A stretch of 64,000 nucleotides of DNA from Halorubrum distributum JCM 10118 (GTDB lineage: Archaea > Halobacteriota > Halobacteria > Halobacteriales > Haloferacaceae), in the NCBI RefSeq assembly GCF_000337335.1, contig NZ_AOJN01000039.1, positions 21,766 to 85,765 on the forward strand. Reading direction: 5' to 3'. The notes under the pieces are model-generated. The model saw only the letters and a program-made list of their open reading frames with translations, was not told the DNA's origin and searched no databases. Position numbers and translations under genes: made by a program. Position 1 is the stretch's first letter; each line of letters begins with the position of its first letter. Below are positions 1-7,726 of the stretch, piece by piece.

Positions 1-2307
1 CTCCAGCTCCTCGAGCTCGGCTTCCAGCTCCTCGATCCGGTCCTCCGCGTCCGCGAGGTCGTCCTCGGCGCGCTCGACGTCCGCCTCCAGCGACCGGACG
101 CGCTCGGCCGCGTCGGCCTTCCGGTCGCGGGCGTCCTCGATGTCGTCGTCGAGCGCGTCGATCTCGGCCTGGACCGACTGCCGCTCGTCCTCGAGGTCGG
201 AGATCTCCGTCGCGAGGCGTTCGAGCTTCCCGCCGCCGGACTTCGTGAACGAGTAGCGGGAGCCGCCGCCGGAGCCGCCGGTCATCGCGCCCGACTTCTC
301 GACGAGGTCGCCGTCGAGCGTCACCATCCGGTAGTCGCCCATCAGCTCCCGCGCGGTCGCCATGTCCTCGACGACGAGCGTCGAGCCGAGCACGTACGAG
401 AAGATCGACTCGTACTCGGGGTCGTAGTCGACGAGGTTGCGCGCGAAGTCGACGACGCCCGGCAGCGAGGGCTTCCGCGGCAGGCTCCGGTCGTCCATCT
501 TCGTGATCGGGAGGAACGTCGCCCGCCCCGCGTTGCGCTGTTTCAGGTAGTCGATACAGGTCGAGCCGACGCCGTCGTCGTCGACGACGACGTTCGCCAG
601 CCGACCGCCGGCGGCGGTCTCGCAGGCCTCGGCGTACTCGGCCTCGACCGAGGCCAGCTCGCCGACCGCGCCGTGGACGCCGTCGATGCCGCCGTTCTTC
701 ACCTCGGAGACCGCTCGGGGCCAGGAGGCGTCCCCCCGCTGGTCGGCCGCCGCCTCCAGCTTGGCGTACTCGTTCTGCTTCTCGCGGAGCGTCGACTCGA
801 TCTCCTCGAGGCGCTCCTCCGTCTCGGCCTTCTCGGCGAACAGGTCGGCGACGGCGTCCTCGATGGTCGCCTGGTTCTTCTCGGCCTTGTCGAGCTCGCC
901 CTTCAGCTCGGAGATGCGCGCCTTGTGTTCCGGGAGCGACTCGCGGGCCTCCTCCAGCTCCTCGCGGGCCTCGCTCACCGCGTTCGAGCGGCGGCGGGCC
1001 TCGTCGAGCAGCCGGTCCTTCTCGCGTTGCGTCTCGTTCTTCTCCTCGCGGAGCGACTCGATCGCCTCCTTCTTCTCCGCGAGGTCGCGTTTCAGCTCGT
1101 CGAACTCCGTGTCCGCGCCCTCGATCTCGGCCTCGACGTCGGCGAGCTCGGAGCGCTTCGTCGCCAGCTCCGACTTCACCGACGCCTTCTCCACTTTCGT
1201 CTCGCGGATCTCCGCCTCCAGCTCCTCGACTTTCTCCTCTTTCCTGTCTATCTGGACGAACGCCTGCCGCCGGTCGTTCTCGGCCGACTCGGCCCGCTCC
1301 TCGGCCGACTCGATTTTGTCCTCCAGCCGCGAGATCTCGCCTTTGACCTCCTCTATCTCCGAGCGGATCTGGATCTGCTCCTCCTCGCCTTTCGTCTCGA
1401 TCTCGTGGTTGAGGTCCGCGAGGTCCTCCTCCAAGCGGGTGAGCTTCCCCTGCCTGGCGTCGAGCTCCTCGCGGAGCTCCTCGAGGTCCGCCTCCGCCTC
1501 GTCGACCTCGCGCTCGACGTCCGCGAGCGCGTCGCGCTTCTCCTCGAGCTCGGAGGCCTTCCGGAACCCCCGGTACTCCTCGAGCTCGTCGCGGAGCTCC
1601 TGGTACTGGAGCGCGGTCTCGCGCTCGTCGGCGAGCTGGTCGAGCCGGTCCTGCTTCTCCCCGATGCGGAGGTCCGCCTCGTCGATCCGGTCTTCGACCG
1701 TGTCCAGCTCCTCGTAGGCGGCCTCCTTCTTCTCGTCGAACTCCGCGACGCCCGCGATCTCGTCGATGATCCCCCGCCGCTGGTAGGGGGTCATGTTGAT
1801 GATCTCGGTGACGTCGCCCTGCATCACCACGTTGTACCCCTCCGGGGTGACGCCCGCCGCCGCGAGCAGGTCTTGGACGTCCGAGAGGTTCACCGAGCGC
1901 CCGTTGAGGTAGTAGTACGAGTAGTAGTTGTCCTCGGTCTCCTTCACCCGGCGCTTGATCGTGATCTCGGAGACGTCGCCGACGTTCTCCGTGCCGGCCG
2001 CGGAGACCACCTGCGAGCGGTCGAGGGTGCCGTCCTCGTTGGAGAGCACGACCGTGACGGAGGCCTCGTTCGGCCCGTCCGCGGCCTCGCCGTCGTCGTG
2101 GCCGGGGTTGTAGATGAGGTCGGTGAGCTTCTGGGCGCGGATCCCGCGGGTTCGGGCGAGCCCGAGCGCGAACAACACGCCGTCGATGATGTTCGACTTC
2201 CCGGAGCCGTTCGGACCGGTGACGACGGTGAAGTCCTCGTAGAAGGGGATCCTCGTCGTTCGCCCGAAGCTCTTGAACCCGTCTAAGACGACTTCAGTGA
2301 TGTGCAT
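1..2307 (-). CDS. smc: Chromosome segregation ATPase SMC (C-terminal part outside window)
   Basis: ABC-type ATPase that with ScpA-like partners organises and segregates the chromosome. The first 769 residues are visible. The N-terminal head starts MHITEVVLDGFKSFG and carries the Walker A motif GPNGSGKSN near residues 31-39. A long acidic coiled coil follows from about residue 165 to 530. The hinge domain lies at about 540-665 and ends in the glycine-rich GAMTGGSGGGS segment, after which the second coil begins. The C-terminal head (signature motif, Walker B) lies beyond position 1, so the gene is cut by the window and not broken. The ATG at 2307 is the only start that keeps the canonical N terminus. 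A coiled-coil protein gene follows upstream on the same strand. Confidence 0.97.
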   Translation of the reverse strand, partial: MHITEVVLDGFKSFGRTTRIPFYEDFTVVTGPNGSGKSNIIDGVLFALGLARTRGIRAQKLTDLIYNPGHDDGEAADGPNEASVTVVLSNEDGTLDRSQVVSAAGTENVGDVSEITIKRRVKETEDNYYSYYYLNGRSVNLSDVQDLLAAAGVTPEGYNVVMQGDVTEIINMTPYQRRGIIDEIAGVAEFDEKKEAAYEELDTVEDRIDEADLRIGEKQDRLDQLADERETALQYQELRDELEEYRGFRKASELEEKRDALADVEREVDEAEADLEELREELDARQGKLTRLEEDLADLNHEIETKGEEEQIQIRSEIEEVKGEISRLEDKIESAEERAESAENDRRQAFVQIDRKEEKVEELEAEIRETKVEKASVKSELATKRSELADVEAEIEGADTEFDELKRDLAEKKEAIESLREEKNETQREKDRLLDEARRRSNAVSEAREELEEARESLPEHKARISELKGELDKAEKNQATIEDAVADLFAEKAETEERLEEIESTLREKQNEYAKLEAAADQRGDASWPRAVSEVKNGGIDGVHGAVGELASVEAEYAEACETAAGGRLANVVVDDDGVGSTCIDYLKQRNAGRATFLPITKMDDRSLPRKPSLPGVVDFARNLVDYDPEYESIFSYVLGSTLVVEDMATARELMGDYRMVTLDGDLVEKSGAMTGGSGGGSRYSFTKSGGGKLERLATEISDLEDERQSVQAEIDALDDDIEDARDRKADAAERVRSLEADVERAEDDLADAEDRIEELEAELEELE

Positions 2308-2325
2308 GGAGTCGGGGGCGACCGC

Positions 2326-2796
2326 TTACGCGACGATGATGTCGTCGCCCTCGCTCGACTCGCCGTCGTCGTCCTCGGCGGCCTCCTCGGCCCCCCCGTC
2401 GGCGTCGGGCGTCGTCGCCGACTGCTCGGGGACGATGACGTCGTCTCGCTCGCCCGCGTCGTCGGTCGCCGCCTCCTCGTCGGCGCTGTCGGACGACTCC
2501 TCGACCGACTCGAAGACGTCGACGTGGTCGTCGGAGTGCGTCGTTCGCTCGCCGCCGGCCGCGGCCTGCGCCGCGTCGTCGGCCGCGGACCCGTCGCTCG
2601 CGGACTCGTCGGCCGCGGCGTCCCCCGCGTCGGAATCGGCCGTCGCGCCGGCGGCCGCCTCCTCGACCGCGACCGACCGCTCGTCCTCCAGCTGTCGGAC
2701 GCGCTCTTTCATCTCGACGAGCTCTTCGGTGAGCCCGTTGACCGCCGCCTGTAGCTCCGCGACCTGCCGTTCGAGGTCCTCGACGCGGTTACTCAT
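2326..2796 (-). CDS. Small coiled-coil acidic protein upstream of smc
   Basis: 156 residues. The first 45 or so (MSNRVEDLERQVAELQ...) form a clear heptad coiled coil with a leucine-zipper look. The rest is low-complexity Asp/Glu/Ala/Ser-rich sequence ending in the short hydrophobic tail DDIIVA, with an internal similar DDVIVPE. No enzymatic motif is visible. I do not recognise a characterised function; it resembles haloarchaeal DUF7518-type proteins commonly found beside smc. It is 18 nt upstream of smc on the same strand, so co-transcription and a role near SMC are plausible but inferred. A TATA-like TTTATA lies about 27 nt upstream on the minus strand (around 2822-2829), which suits a leaderless transcript starting at the ATG at 2796. 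An alternative ATG four codons earlier is less likely. Confidence 0.8.
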   Translation of the reverse strand: MSNRVEDLERQVAELQAAVNGLTEELVEMKERVRQLEDERSVAVEEAAAGATADSDAGDAAADESASDGSAADDAAQAAAGGERTTHSDDHVDVFESVEESSDSADEEAATDDAGERDDVIVPEQSATTPDADGGAEEAAEDDDGESSEGDDIIVA

Positions 2797-2838
2797 ATAC
2801 ACACGCATGCTCGCGCGACGCGTATAAATCTGCGTCAG

Positions 2839-2848
2839 ACACATGTGT
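2839..2848. promoter_or_regulatory. Palindrome ACACATGTGT in divergent promoter region
   Basis: A perfect 10-bp palindrome lies between the divergent coiled-coil gene and cdrL. It sits just upstream of the leftward TATA-like box and is embedded in an imperfect longer repeat (GTCAGACACATGTGTGAC). It could be an operator for either gene; no protein is assigned. Confidence 0.35.
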
Positions 2849-2955
2849 GACCAAACCGCACGATCCGGGCGTCGTCCGCTCGAACGTTTCGGCGCCGTGA
2901 AACGTGTCAGACAGCAGGAGAAGATACTTATACCGACCGGAGACACTCCTTCGGT

Positions 2956-3561
2956 ATGAGCAAGATCACCTTCCGGGCGGACGACGACCTCGTCGACCGG
3001 CTGGAAGCGTGTGACGCCTCCAAAAGCGAGGTGATGCGGGAGGCGCTCCGGACGCACCTCGACGGGGAGGCGGACGCGTCCGACGCGTCCGACGCGACGT
3101 CCGGCAGCGTCGACGACGCTCTCGCGGACCGCGTCGACGACCTGATCGCGGAGCGGCTCGACGCCGCGCTCGACGAGCGGCTCGGTCCGGCGGGCGGCGC
3201 CGCGGGGCGGACGTATACGCCCGAGAACGCCGGCGATATCAACGTAAACGTCACGCTCGACGCCCCGAACGCCGGATCCGACGAGCGGGACGACGAGGTG
3301 CGTGTGACGCGTGAGACGGCCGGCGAGACGGAGCCGAGCGCGCGTAAGACGGAGGGGAGTCCGGGCGCGCAAACGCGCGAAAACGCCTGCGGCGGATGTG
3401 GCGAAATCGTCCCGTCTGACCACGTATACTGCCCGAACTGCGGTGAGAAGCAGTCGCACAGGGCCTTCTGTGAGTGCGGCGACGAGCTCCGAACCGACTG
3501 GGCGTTCTGCCCCGGCTGCGGGCGCCGGACCCCGGCGGCGGACGTTTTGAAAGACCAATAA
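2956..3561 (+). CDS. cdrL: RHH plus double zinc-ribbon protein, CdrL-like regulator
   Basis: 201 residues. The N-terminal 40 residues (MSKITFRADDDLVDRLEACDASKSEVMREAL) form a ribbon-helix-helix DNA-binding domain. A disordered acidic linker follows. The C terminus has two CxxC zinc-ribbon pairs: CGGCG...CPNCG and CECG...CPGCG (about residues 140-193). It lies 216 bp upstream of cdrS-ftsZ2. In Halobacterium a long RHH protein (CdrL) in this position has been described as a regulator of cdrS-ftsZ2; I assign it from synteny and domain order, not from alignment. A TATA-like ATACTTATA around 2925-2933 gives a short or absent leader. A GTAAGAC motif also occurs inside the coding sequence at 3344-3350. 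Confidence 0.8.
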   Translation: MSKITFRADDDLVDRLEACDASKSEVMREALRTHLDGEADASDASDATSGSVDDALADRVDDLIAERLDAALDERLGPAGGAAGRTYTPENAGDINVNVTLDAPNAGSDERDDEVRVTRETAGETEPSARKTEGSPGAQTRENACGGCGEIVPSDHVYCPNCGEKQSHRAFCECGDELRTDWAFCPGCGRRTPAADVLKDQ

Positions 3562-3777
3562 CCTGCGTTAACGCCCTGTATACGCCAATTTTCGGGCGTT
3601 TTCACGTTCTGTCTTACACCCTCCGGTAGTTTTATAATGGTTCGCTCGATGACTTCAATTGCGTAAGACGGTCGTCTTACAGCGGCCGGCCGGTGCGGGG
3701 TATCGCCCCGCAGTCGGGCGGTTTCGCGCTGTAAGACACACGCGTCGCGTGTTCGCCGTCTTACCGGGGGAATACCA
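3562..3777 (+). promoter_or_regulatory. Promoter, operators and leader of cdrS-ftsZ2
   Basis: This 216-bp intergenic region has a TATA-like TTTATAA at 3631-3637, so transcription should start near 3660 and leave a leader of about 115 nt, unusual for a haloarchaeon. It contains five copies of the half-site GTAAGAC/GTCTTAC: 3611-3617, the perfect inverted pair 3663-3680 (GTAAGACG, GT, CGTCTTAC), 3731-3737 and 3758-3764. Two leader hairpins are also visible: TGCGGGG/CCCCGCA (3694-3700 with 3706-3712) and ACACGCG/CGCGTGT (3738-3744 with 3746-3752). The latter nests inside the outer GTAAGAC...GTCTTAC pair just before the cdrS start. CdrL and/or CdrS are the obvious candidate binders (inference). 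Confidence 0.75.
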
Positions 3778-3957
3778 ATGGAGCGTGTGACACTACGAAT
3801 CCCGAAACAGCAGATCGACGAGGTCGAACAGATGGTGGAGACGGGCGAGTTCCCGAACCGGAGCGAGGCGATCCGGTCGGCCGTCCGCGACATGTTGAAC
3901 GAACAGGACGGCGAGCGCGACGAGCGCGGCCGCAACCGCAACTGGGCGAAGGTGTAA
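3778..3957 (+). CDS. cdrS: Ribbon-helix-helix cell-division regulator CdrS
   Basis: 59 residues beginning [21 protein letters not shown] and containing [18 protein letters not shown], the beta strand and two helices of a MetJ/Arc-type RHH domain. A short charged tail ends in NWAKV. It stops 4 nt before the ftsZ2 ATG, so the two genes form one operon. In Halobacterium, CdrS is known as a transcription factor controlling ftsZ2 and division; size, fold and position all match. The start is the only ATG compatible with the first beta strand. The upstream leader carries RHH-type inverted repeats, suggesting autoregulation or control by CdrL. Confidence 0.92.
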   Translation: MERVTLRIPKQQIDEVEQMVETGEFPNRSEAIRSAVRDMLNEQDGERDERGRNRNWAKV

Positions 3958-3961
3958 ACTG

Positions 3962-5197
3962 ATGCAAGATCTCGTTCAGGACGCCCTCGACAACGCGGAG
4001 GCGGAGAAGCGCGACATGGACGACGTCGACATGGGCGACGACGAGTTCGGGGACCCCCGGATCGTCATCGTCGGTGCCGGCGGCGCCGGGAACAACACGG
4101 TCAACCGGCTCTACAACATCGGCGTCGACGGCGCCGACACCGTCGCCATCAACACGGACAAACAGCACCTCAAGATGATCGAGGCCGACACCAAGATCCT
4201 CGTGGGCAAGTCGCTCACGCAGGGGCTCGGCGCCGGCGGCGACCCCAAGATGGGGGAGCGCGCCACCGAGATGGCCCAGGGTACGATCAAGGAGGTGCTC
4301 GGCGACGCCGACCTCGTCTTCGTCACCGCCGGTATGGGCGGCGGCACGGGCACCGGCGCGGCGCCGGTCGTCTCGAAGATCGCCAAAGAGCAGGGCGCCA
4401 TCGTCGTCGGGATGGTCTCGACGCCGTTCAACGTCGAGCGCGCCCGCACGGTGAAGGCCGAGGAGGGCCTCGAAGACCTCCGCAACGAGGCCGACTCGAT
4501 CATCGTCCTCGACAACAACCGGCTGCTCGACTACGTCCCGAACCTGCCGATCGGGAAGGCGTTCTCCGTGATGGACCAGATCATCGCGGAGACGGTGAAG
4601 GGGATCTCGGAGACGATCACCCAGCCGAGCCTGATCAACCTCGACTACGCGGACATGTCGACGATCATGAACCAGGGCGGCGTCGCGGTCATGCTCGTCG
4701 GCGAGACGCAGGACAAGAACAAGACCCAAGAGGTGGTCAACGACGCGATGAACCACCCGCTGCTCGACGTCGACTACCGCGGCGCCTCGGGCGGGCTCGT
4801 CCACATCACGGGCGGCCCGGACCTCACGCTGAAGGAGGCCGAGGGGATCGCGAACAACATCACCGAGCGGCTTGAGGCGAGCGCCAACGTGATCTGGGGC
4901 GCCCGCATCCAGGAGGAGTACAAGGGGAAGGTGCGCGTCATGGCGATCATGACGGGCGTCCAAAGCGCGCAGGTGCTCGGTCCCTCCACCCAGAAGCAGG
5001 CCGACAAGTCTCGCGCGGCGGTCGACGCCGACGACCTCGGCGACTCGCGCTCGCGAGCGGCCGACGCGAACGAGGGCCCGGGCGCCGCGGGCGAGCGAGG
5101 CGAGCCCGCGGTCTCCGGCGGCACCGACCGCGGCTGGGAGTCCGACGGCGGGAGCGACCCGATCGAGAAGAACAACGGGCTCGACGTCATCCGCTGA
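3962..5197 (+). CDS. ftsZ2: Cell division protein FtsZ2
   Basis: 411 residues. A tubulin-superfamily GTPase that builds the division ring; FtsZ2 is the paralogue needed for constriction in haloarchaea. A short acidic N-terminal extension precedes GAGGAGNNT (about 38-46). The tubulin signature [12 protein letters not shown] is at about 124-135, and the GTP-contacting segment NLDYAD follows after ITQPSLI. The C-terminal tail from about 345 is disordered and acidic. This sequence around the signature, and the coupling to cdrS, identify FtsZ2 rather than FtsZ1 or CetZ. The ATG at 3962 lies 4 nt after cdrS. Confidence 0.95.
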   Translation: MQDLVQDALDNAEAEKRDMDDVDMGDDEFGDPRIVIVGAGGAGNNTVNRLYNIGVDGADTVAINTDKQHLKMIEADTKILVGKSLTQGLGAGGDPKMGERATEMAQGTIKEVLGDADLVFVTAGMGGGTGTGAAPVVSKIAKEQGAIVVGMVSTPFNVERARTVKAEEGLEDLRNEADSIIVLDNNRLLDYVPNLPIGKAFSVMDQIIAETVKGISETITQPSLINLDYADMSTIMNQGGVAVMLVGETQDKNKTQEVVNDAMNHPLLDVDYRGASGGLVHITGGPDLTLKEAEGIANNITERLEASANVIWGARIQEEYKGKVRVMAIMTGVQSAQVLGPSTQKQADKSRAAVDADDLGDSRSRAADANEGPGAAGERGEPAVSGGTDRGWESDGGSDPIEKNNGLDVIR

Positions 5198-5218
5198 GCG
5201 TCTCGCGACGGAGGCCGC

Positions 5219-5245
5219 TGCGGTTCGTTTTCGATTCCGTTTTCC
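5219..5245 (+). terminator. T-rich stretch after ftsZ2
   Basis: A run rich in T tracts (GTTCGTTTTCG, then CCGTTTTCCG) starts about 25 nt after the ftsZ2 stop, before the next promoter. Archaeal termination uses T tracts, so this may end the cdrS-ftsZ2 transcript. There is no strong hairpin. Confidence 0.35.
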
Positions 5246-5390
5246 GTCGATACTGTTCGAACCCGCGCACGGCGCGAGGACTTAACATCACACGGTCCGT
5301 GTGGGGTTACGTGTCACGTCACCAGCCGAGCCGGGGGACGCGGCGTCGCTCCGTCGCCGTCCGCGGTCGAGCCAGATTCGCGACGACACG

Positions 5391-6410
5391 ATGACCGACG
5401 CGGCGCTCTACTTCACGGGTCCGGAGACCGTCGAGGTGCGGGAGGCGTCGGTCGGCCCGCCGGACGCAGACGAACTGCTCGTCGACACCCGGGCGTCGGC
5501 GATAAGCGCCGGGACGGAGCTGCTCGTGTACCGCGACCAGACGCCCGACGGTCTCCCGGCCGACGAGACGCTCGACGCGCTCGACGGCGACCTCTCGTAC
5601 CCGCTCCAGTACGGGTACGCCGCGAGCGGGGTCGTCAGCGAGGTCGGCGCGGACGTCGACCCGGACTGGGTCGGTCGGTCCGTGTTCTCGTTCGTCCCCC
5701 ACCAGACGAGCTTCCGAACCACCCCCGACTCGGTGGTCGCGCTCCCGCCGGGGACGGCGCCGGCCGTCGGATCGCTCCTCCCCTCGGTCGAGACCGCGAC
5801 GAACATCGTCCTCGACGCCGCCCCTCGGCTCGGAGAGCGGGTCGTGGTGTTCGGCGCCGGCGTGATCGGGCTCTGCGTCACCCGGCTGCTGGCCGCGTTC
5901 CCGCTGGAGTCGCTCGTCGTGGTCGACCCGGTCGAGCGTCGTCGGGCCCTCGCGGCGGCGTTCGGCGCCGACCGGACGACGACGCCGGCGGCTCTCGACG
6001 ACGGCGCCGGCGGCGGCGGTTCGGACGCCGCTCTCGACGACGCCGACCTCGCGGTCGAGCTCTCCGGGCAGCCGAGCGCGCTCGACGACGCGCTCGGCGT
6101 CGTCGGCTACGACGCGCGGATCGTCGTCGGGTCGTGGTACGGCACCAAACGCGAGCCGATCGGGCTCGGCGGGCGGTTCCACCGGGACCGCATCGACATC
6201 GTCTCCAGTCAGGTGTCGACGATCAGCCCCGAACTCCGGGGGCGCTGGGACCGCGACCGACGCATGGACGCGGCGCTCGAACGGCTCGACCGGATCCCCG
6301 CCGACGAGCTGATCACCCACCGGATCCCCTTCGAGCGCGCGGCGGAGGCGTACCAGCTGCTCGACTCGGGGACCGACGAGACGGTTCAGGTAATCCTCGA
6401 GTATTCGTGA
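5391..6410 (+). CDS. MDR-family dehydrogenase lacking the catalytic-zinc cysteine
   Basis: 339 residues of the medium-chain dehydrogenase/reductase fold. A GroES-like N-terminal domain is followed by a Rossmann domain with GAGVIGLCVTRLL (about 150-162). The N-terminal segment reads SAISAGTELLVYRD, where zinc alcohol dehydrogenases have CGICGTD, so the catalytic Cys is absent. That pattern is seen in threonine-dehydrogenase-like and bacteriochlorophyllide-type members. The substrate cannot be told. I prefer the ATG at 5391 over an in-frame start at 5301 because homology to the family begins at ALYFTGPETVEVRE. It is convergent with the phosphatidyltransferase gene and probably belongs to the pterin/glycosyltransferase cluster that extends to 13.4 kb. 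Confidence 0.85.
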   Translation: MTDAALYFTGPETVEVREASVGPPDADELLVDTRASAISAGTELLVYRDQTPDGLPADETLDALDGDLSYPLQYGYAASGVVSEVGADVDPDWVGRSVFSFVPHQTSFRTTPDSVVALPPGTAPAVGSLLPSVETATNIVLDAAPRLGERVVVFGAGVIGLCVTRLLAAFPLESLVVVDPVERRRALAAAFGADRTTTPAALDDGAGGGGSDAALDDADLAVELSGQPSALDDALGVVGYDARIVVGSWYGTKREPIGLGGRFHRDRIDIVSSQVSTISPELRGRWDRDRRMDAALERLDRIPADELITHRIPFERAAEAYQLLDSGTDETVQVILEYS

Positions 6411-6423
6411 ACGGCCGCCGCGG

Positions 6424-7194
6424 TCAGCGGCGGTCGGAGAGGTGCCCGCTGACGTAGAGGTAGTCGCGCGTAAACACCGCCAGCGACGGGAGGAGGACGA
6501 CGGGCGCGACGGTCCACACGAGTTCCGTCGGGACCGGCGGGACGAGCGCGAGCGTCACGAAGACCATCTGGACGCCCGCGAGGTACTTCCCGAGGTCGCT
6601 GTCGGGGAGGTCGCCGACTGGGAGCCCGCGGACGCGGCGCAGCCACACGGCGCCGCGGAAGACGTAGCGCGCGGCGGAGATCGAGAGGTACCAGACCGGC
6701 AGCAGCCCCCACAGCACCGCCACCAGCGGCGCGGCGACGAATCCGAAGGTGTCGAACGCCATGTCGAGCCGGCGGCCGATCTCGGTCTCCCGGCCCACCG
6801 TCCGGGCGAGGATCCCGTCGAGCCTGTCGAGGGCGACGCCCGTCCCGTAACACAGCGCCGGCGCCCACGCGAGCGACGTCCCCGACGGGACGACCGCGAA
6901 CCCGGCGACGACGGCGTACAGCGCCCCTCGGGCGATCGTGATCGCGTTCGCCAGCCCGAACAGCCGCCGCCAGAACCGCCCGGCCAGCCGCTCCGGGTCG
7001 AGCCGGAAGCCGACGTACCAGAGCTGTCCGGCCCAGCAGCCGCCCGCGACGACGGCGGGAGAGAGCCCCCACCTTCCCGCCGCATCCGTCGGGAACAGCC
7101 GAAAGAGGAGCGCGGCGAGCGCGACCGCGGCGACGAGCGGGAGTCCGACGCCGATCCCGACGCGGAGGGAGCGCCGCCGGCGCGCGCCGGCCAT
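6424..7194 (-). CDS. CDP-alcohol phosphatidyltransferase family membrane protein
   Basis: 256 residues with several membrane segments. The family active-site motif D-x2-DG-x2-AR-x8-G-x3-D-x3-D is complete at residues 123-148 (starting DRLDGILAR). Members transfer a phospho-alcohol group from a CDP-linked lipid or CDP-alcohol to an acceptor alcohol in the membrane. The acceptor is not predictable here; phospholipid headgroup synthesis is one option and modification of a small molecule made by the neighbouring cluster is another. It ends 13 nt from the end of the convergent MDR gene. Confidence 0.88.
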   Translation of the reverse strand: MAGARRRRSLRVGIGVGLPLVAAVALAALLFRLFPTDAAGRWGLSPAVVAGGCWAGQLWYVGFRLDPERLAGRFWRRLFGLANAITIARGALYAVVAGFAVVPSGTSLAWAPALCYGTGVALDRLDGILARTVGRETEIGRRLDMAFDTFGFVAAPLVAVLWGLLPVWYLSISAARYVFRGAVWLRRVRGLPVGDLPDSDLGKYLAGVQMVFVTLALVPPVPTELVWTVAPVVLLPSLAVFTRDYLYVSGHLSDRR

Positions 7195-7268
7195 CTACCC
7201 GTCACCTCCGGCGGCGGTGCCCGCGACCGCGGACTCGCGTCGCGGTCTGCGCTTCCGGGTCGACACGG

Positions 7269-7655
7269 CTACCGGCGCAGTAGGAGGACCAGGACGGCTA
7301 TCAACACGACCTGTGCGACCTTGTCGACGGCGCCGAGCGTCCCGACGTCGGCCGGGAACGACTTCCCCCCGCCCGCGAAGTTGAAGACGTACCACAAGAC
7401 GATCTGGACGAGCGTGAAGGGGATCCCGACGGCGTACACCGCCCGGCGGCGGTAGTCGAGCAACACCAGCACGACCGCTCCGAGGAAGCCGAACCCGGCG
7501 AGAAGGAAGCTGATCCGAAGCGGCAGCGGGAGCCCCCCGACGCCGAGGCGGATGTGGACGGCGGCGGTGATCAGCGCAGCGGCGATGCCTACCCAGTGGA
7601 GGCCGCTCAGCGACCCGACATCTATCGCCGGCCCTCGTGATTCGGTCGTTGCCAT
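7269..7655 (-). CDS. Four-segment membrane protein of unknown function
   Basis: 128 residues with four hydrophobic segments, roughly 21-36, 46-67, 73-90 and 108-126, separated by short loops (LDYRRR, FNFAGGGKSFPADVG). It has no motif that I recognise; it resembles small haloarchaeal membrane families such as DUF7475 but I cannot confirm this. It shares orientation with the phosphatidyltransferase gene 74 nt downstream. The reading frame uses typical high-GC third positions and begins at the first ATG. Confidence 0.75.
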   Translation of the reverse strand: MATTESRGPAIDVGSLSGLHWVGIAAALITAAVHIRLGVGGLPLPLRISFLLAGFGFLGAVVLVLLDYRRRAVYAVGIPFTLVQIVLWYVFNFAGGGKSFPADVGTLGAVDKVAQVVLIAVLVLLLRR

Positions 7656-7726
7656 ACCTCACGCACGGACTTCACTCACATAGAAATACCGCCCGAACCG
7701 CGGGTGGCCGCTCTGCGCCGACCGTC

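Noticed and set aside
673..2286. Very long plus-strand frames opposite smc
   Set aside because: High-GC antisense frames; the minus strand encodes a complete SMC N-terminal head, coil and hinge, and the plus-strand peptides are Leu/Arg or Ser-rich artefacts.
5219..5390. Possible extra gene between ftsZ2 and the MDR gene
   Set aside because: No frame with a plausible start and family resemblance; only a T-rich likely terminator and a promoter region.
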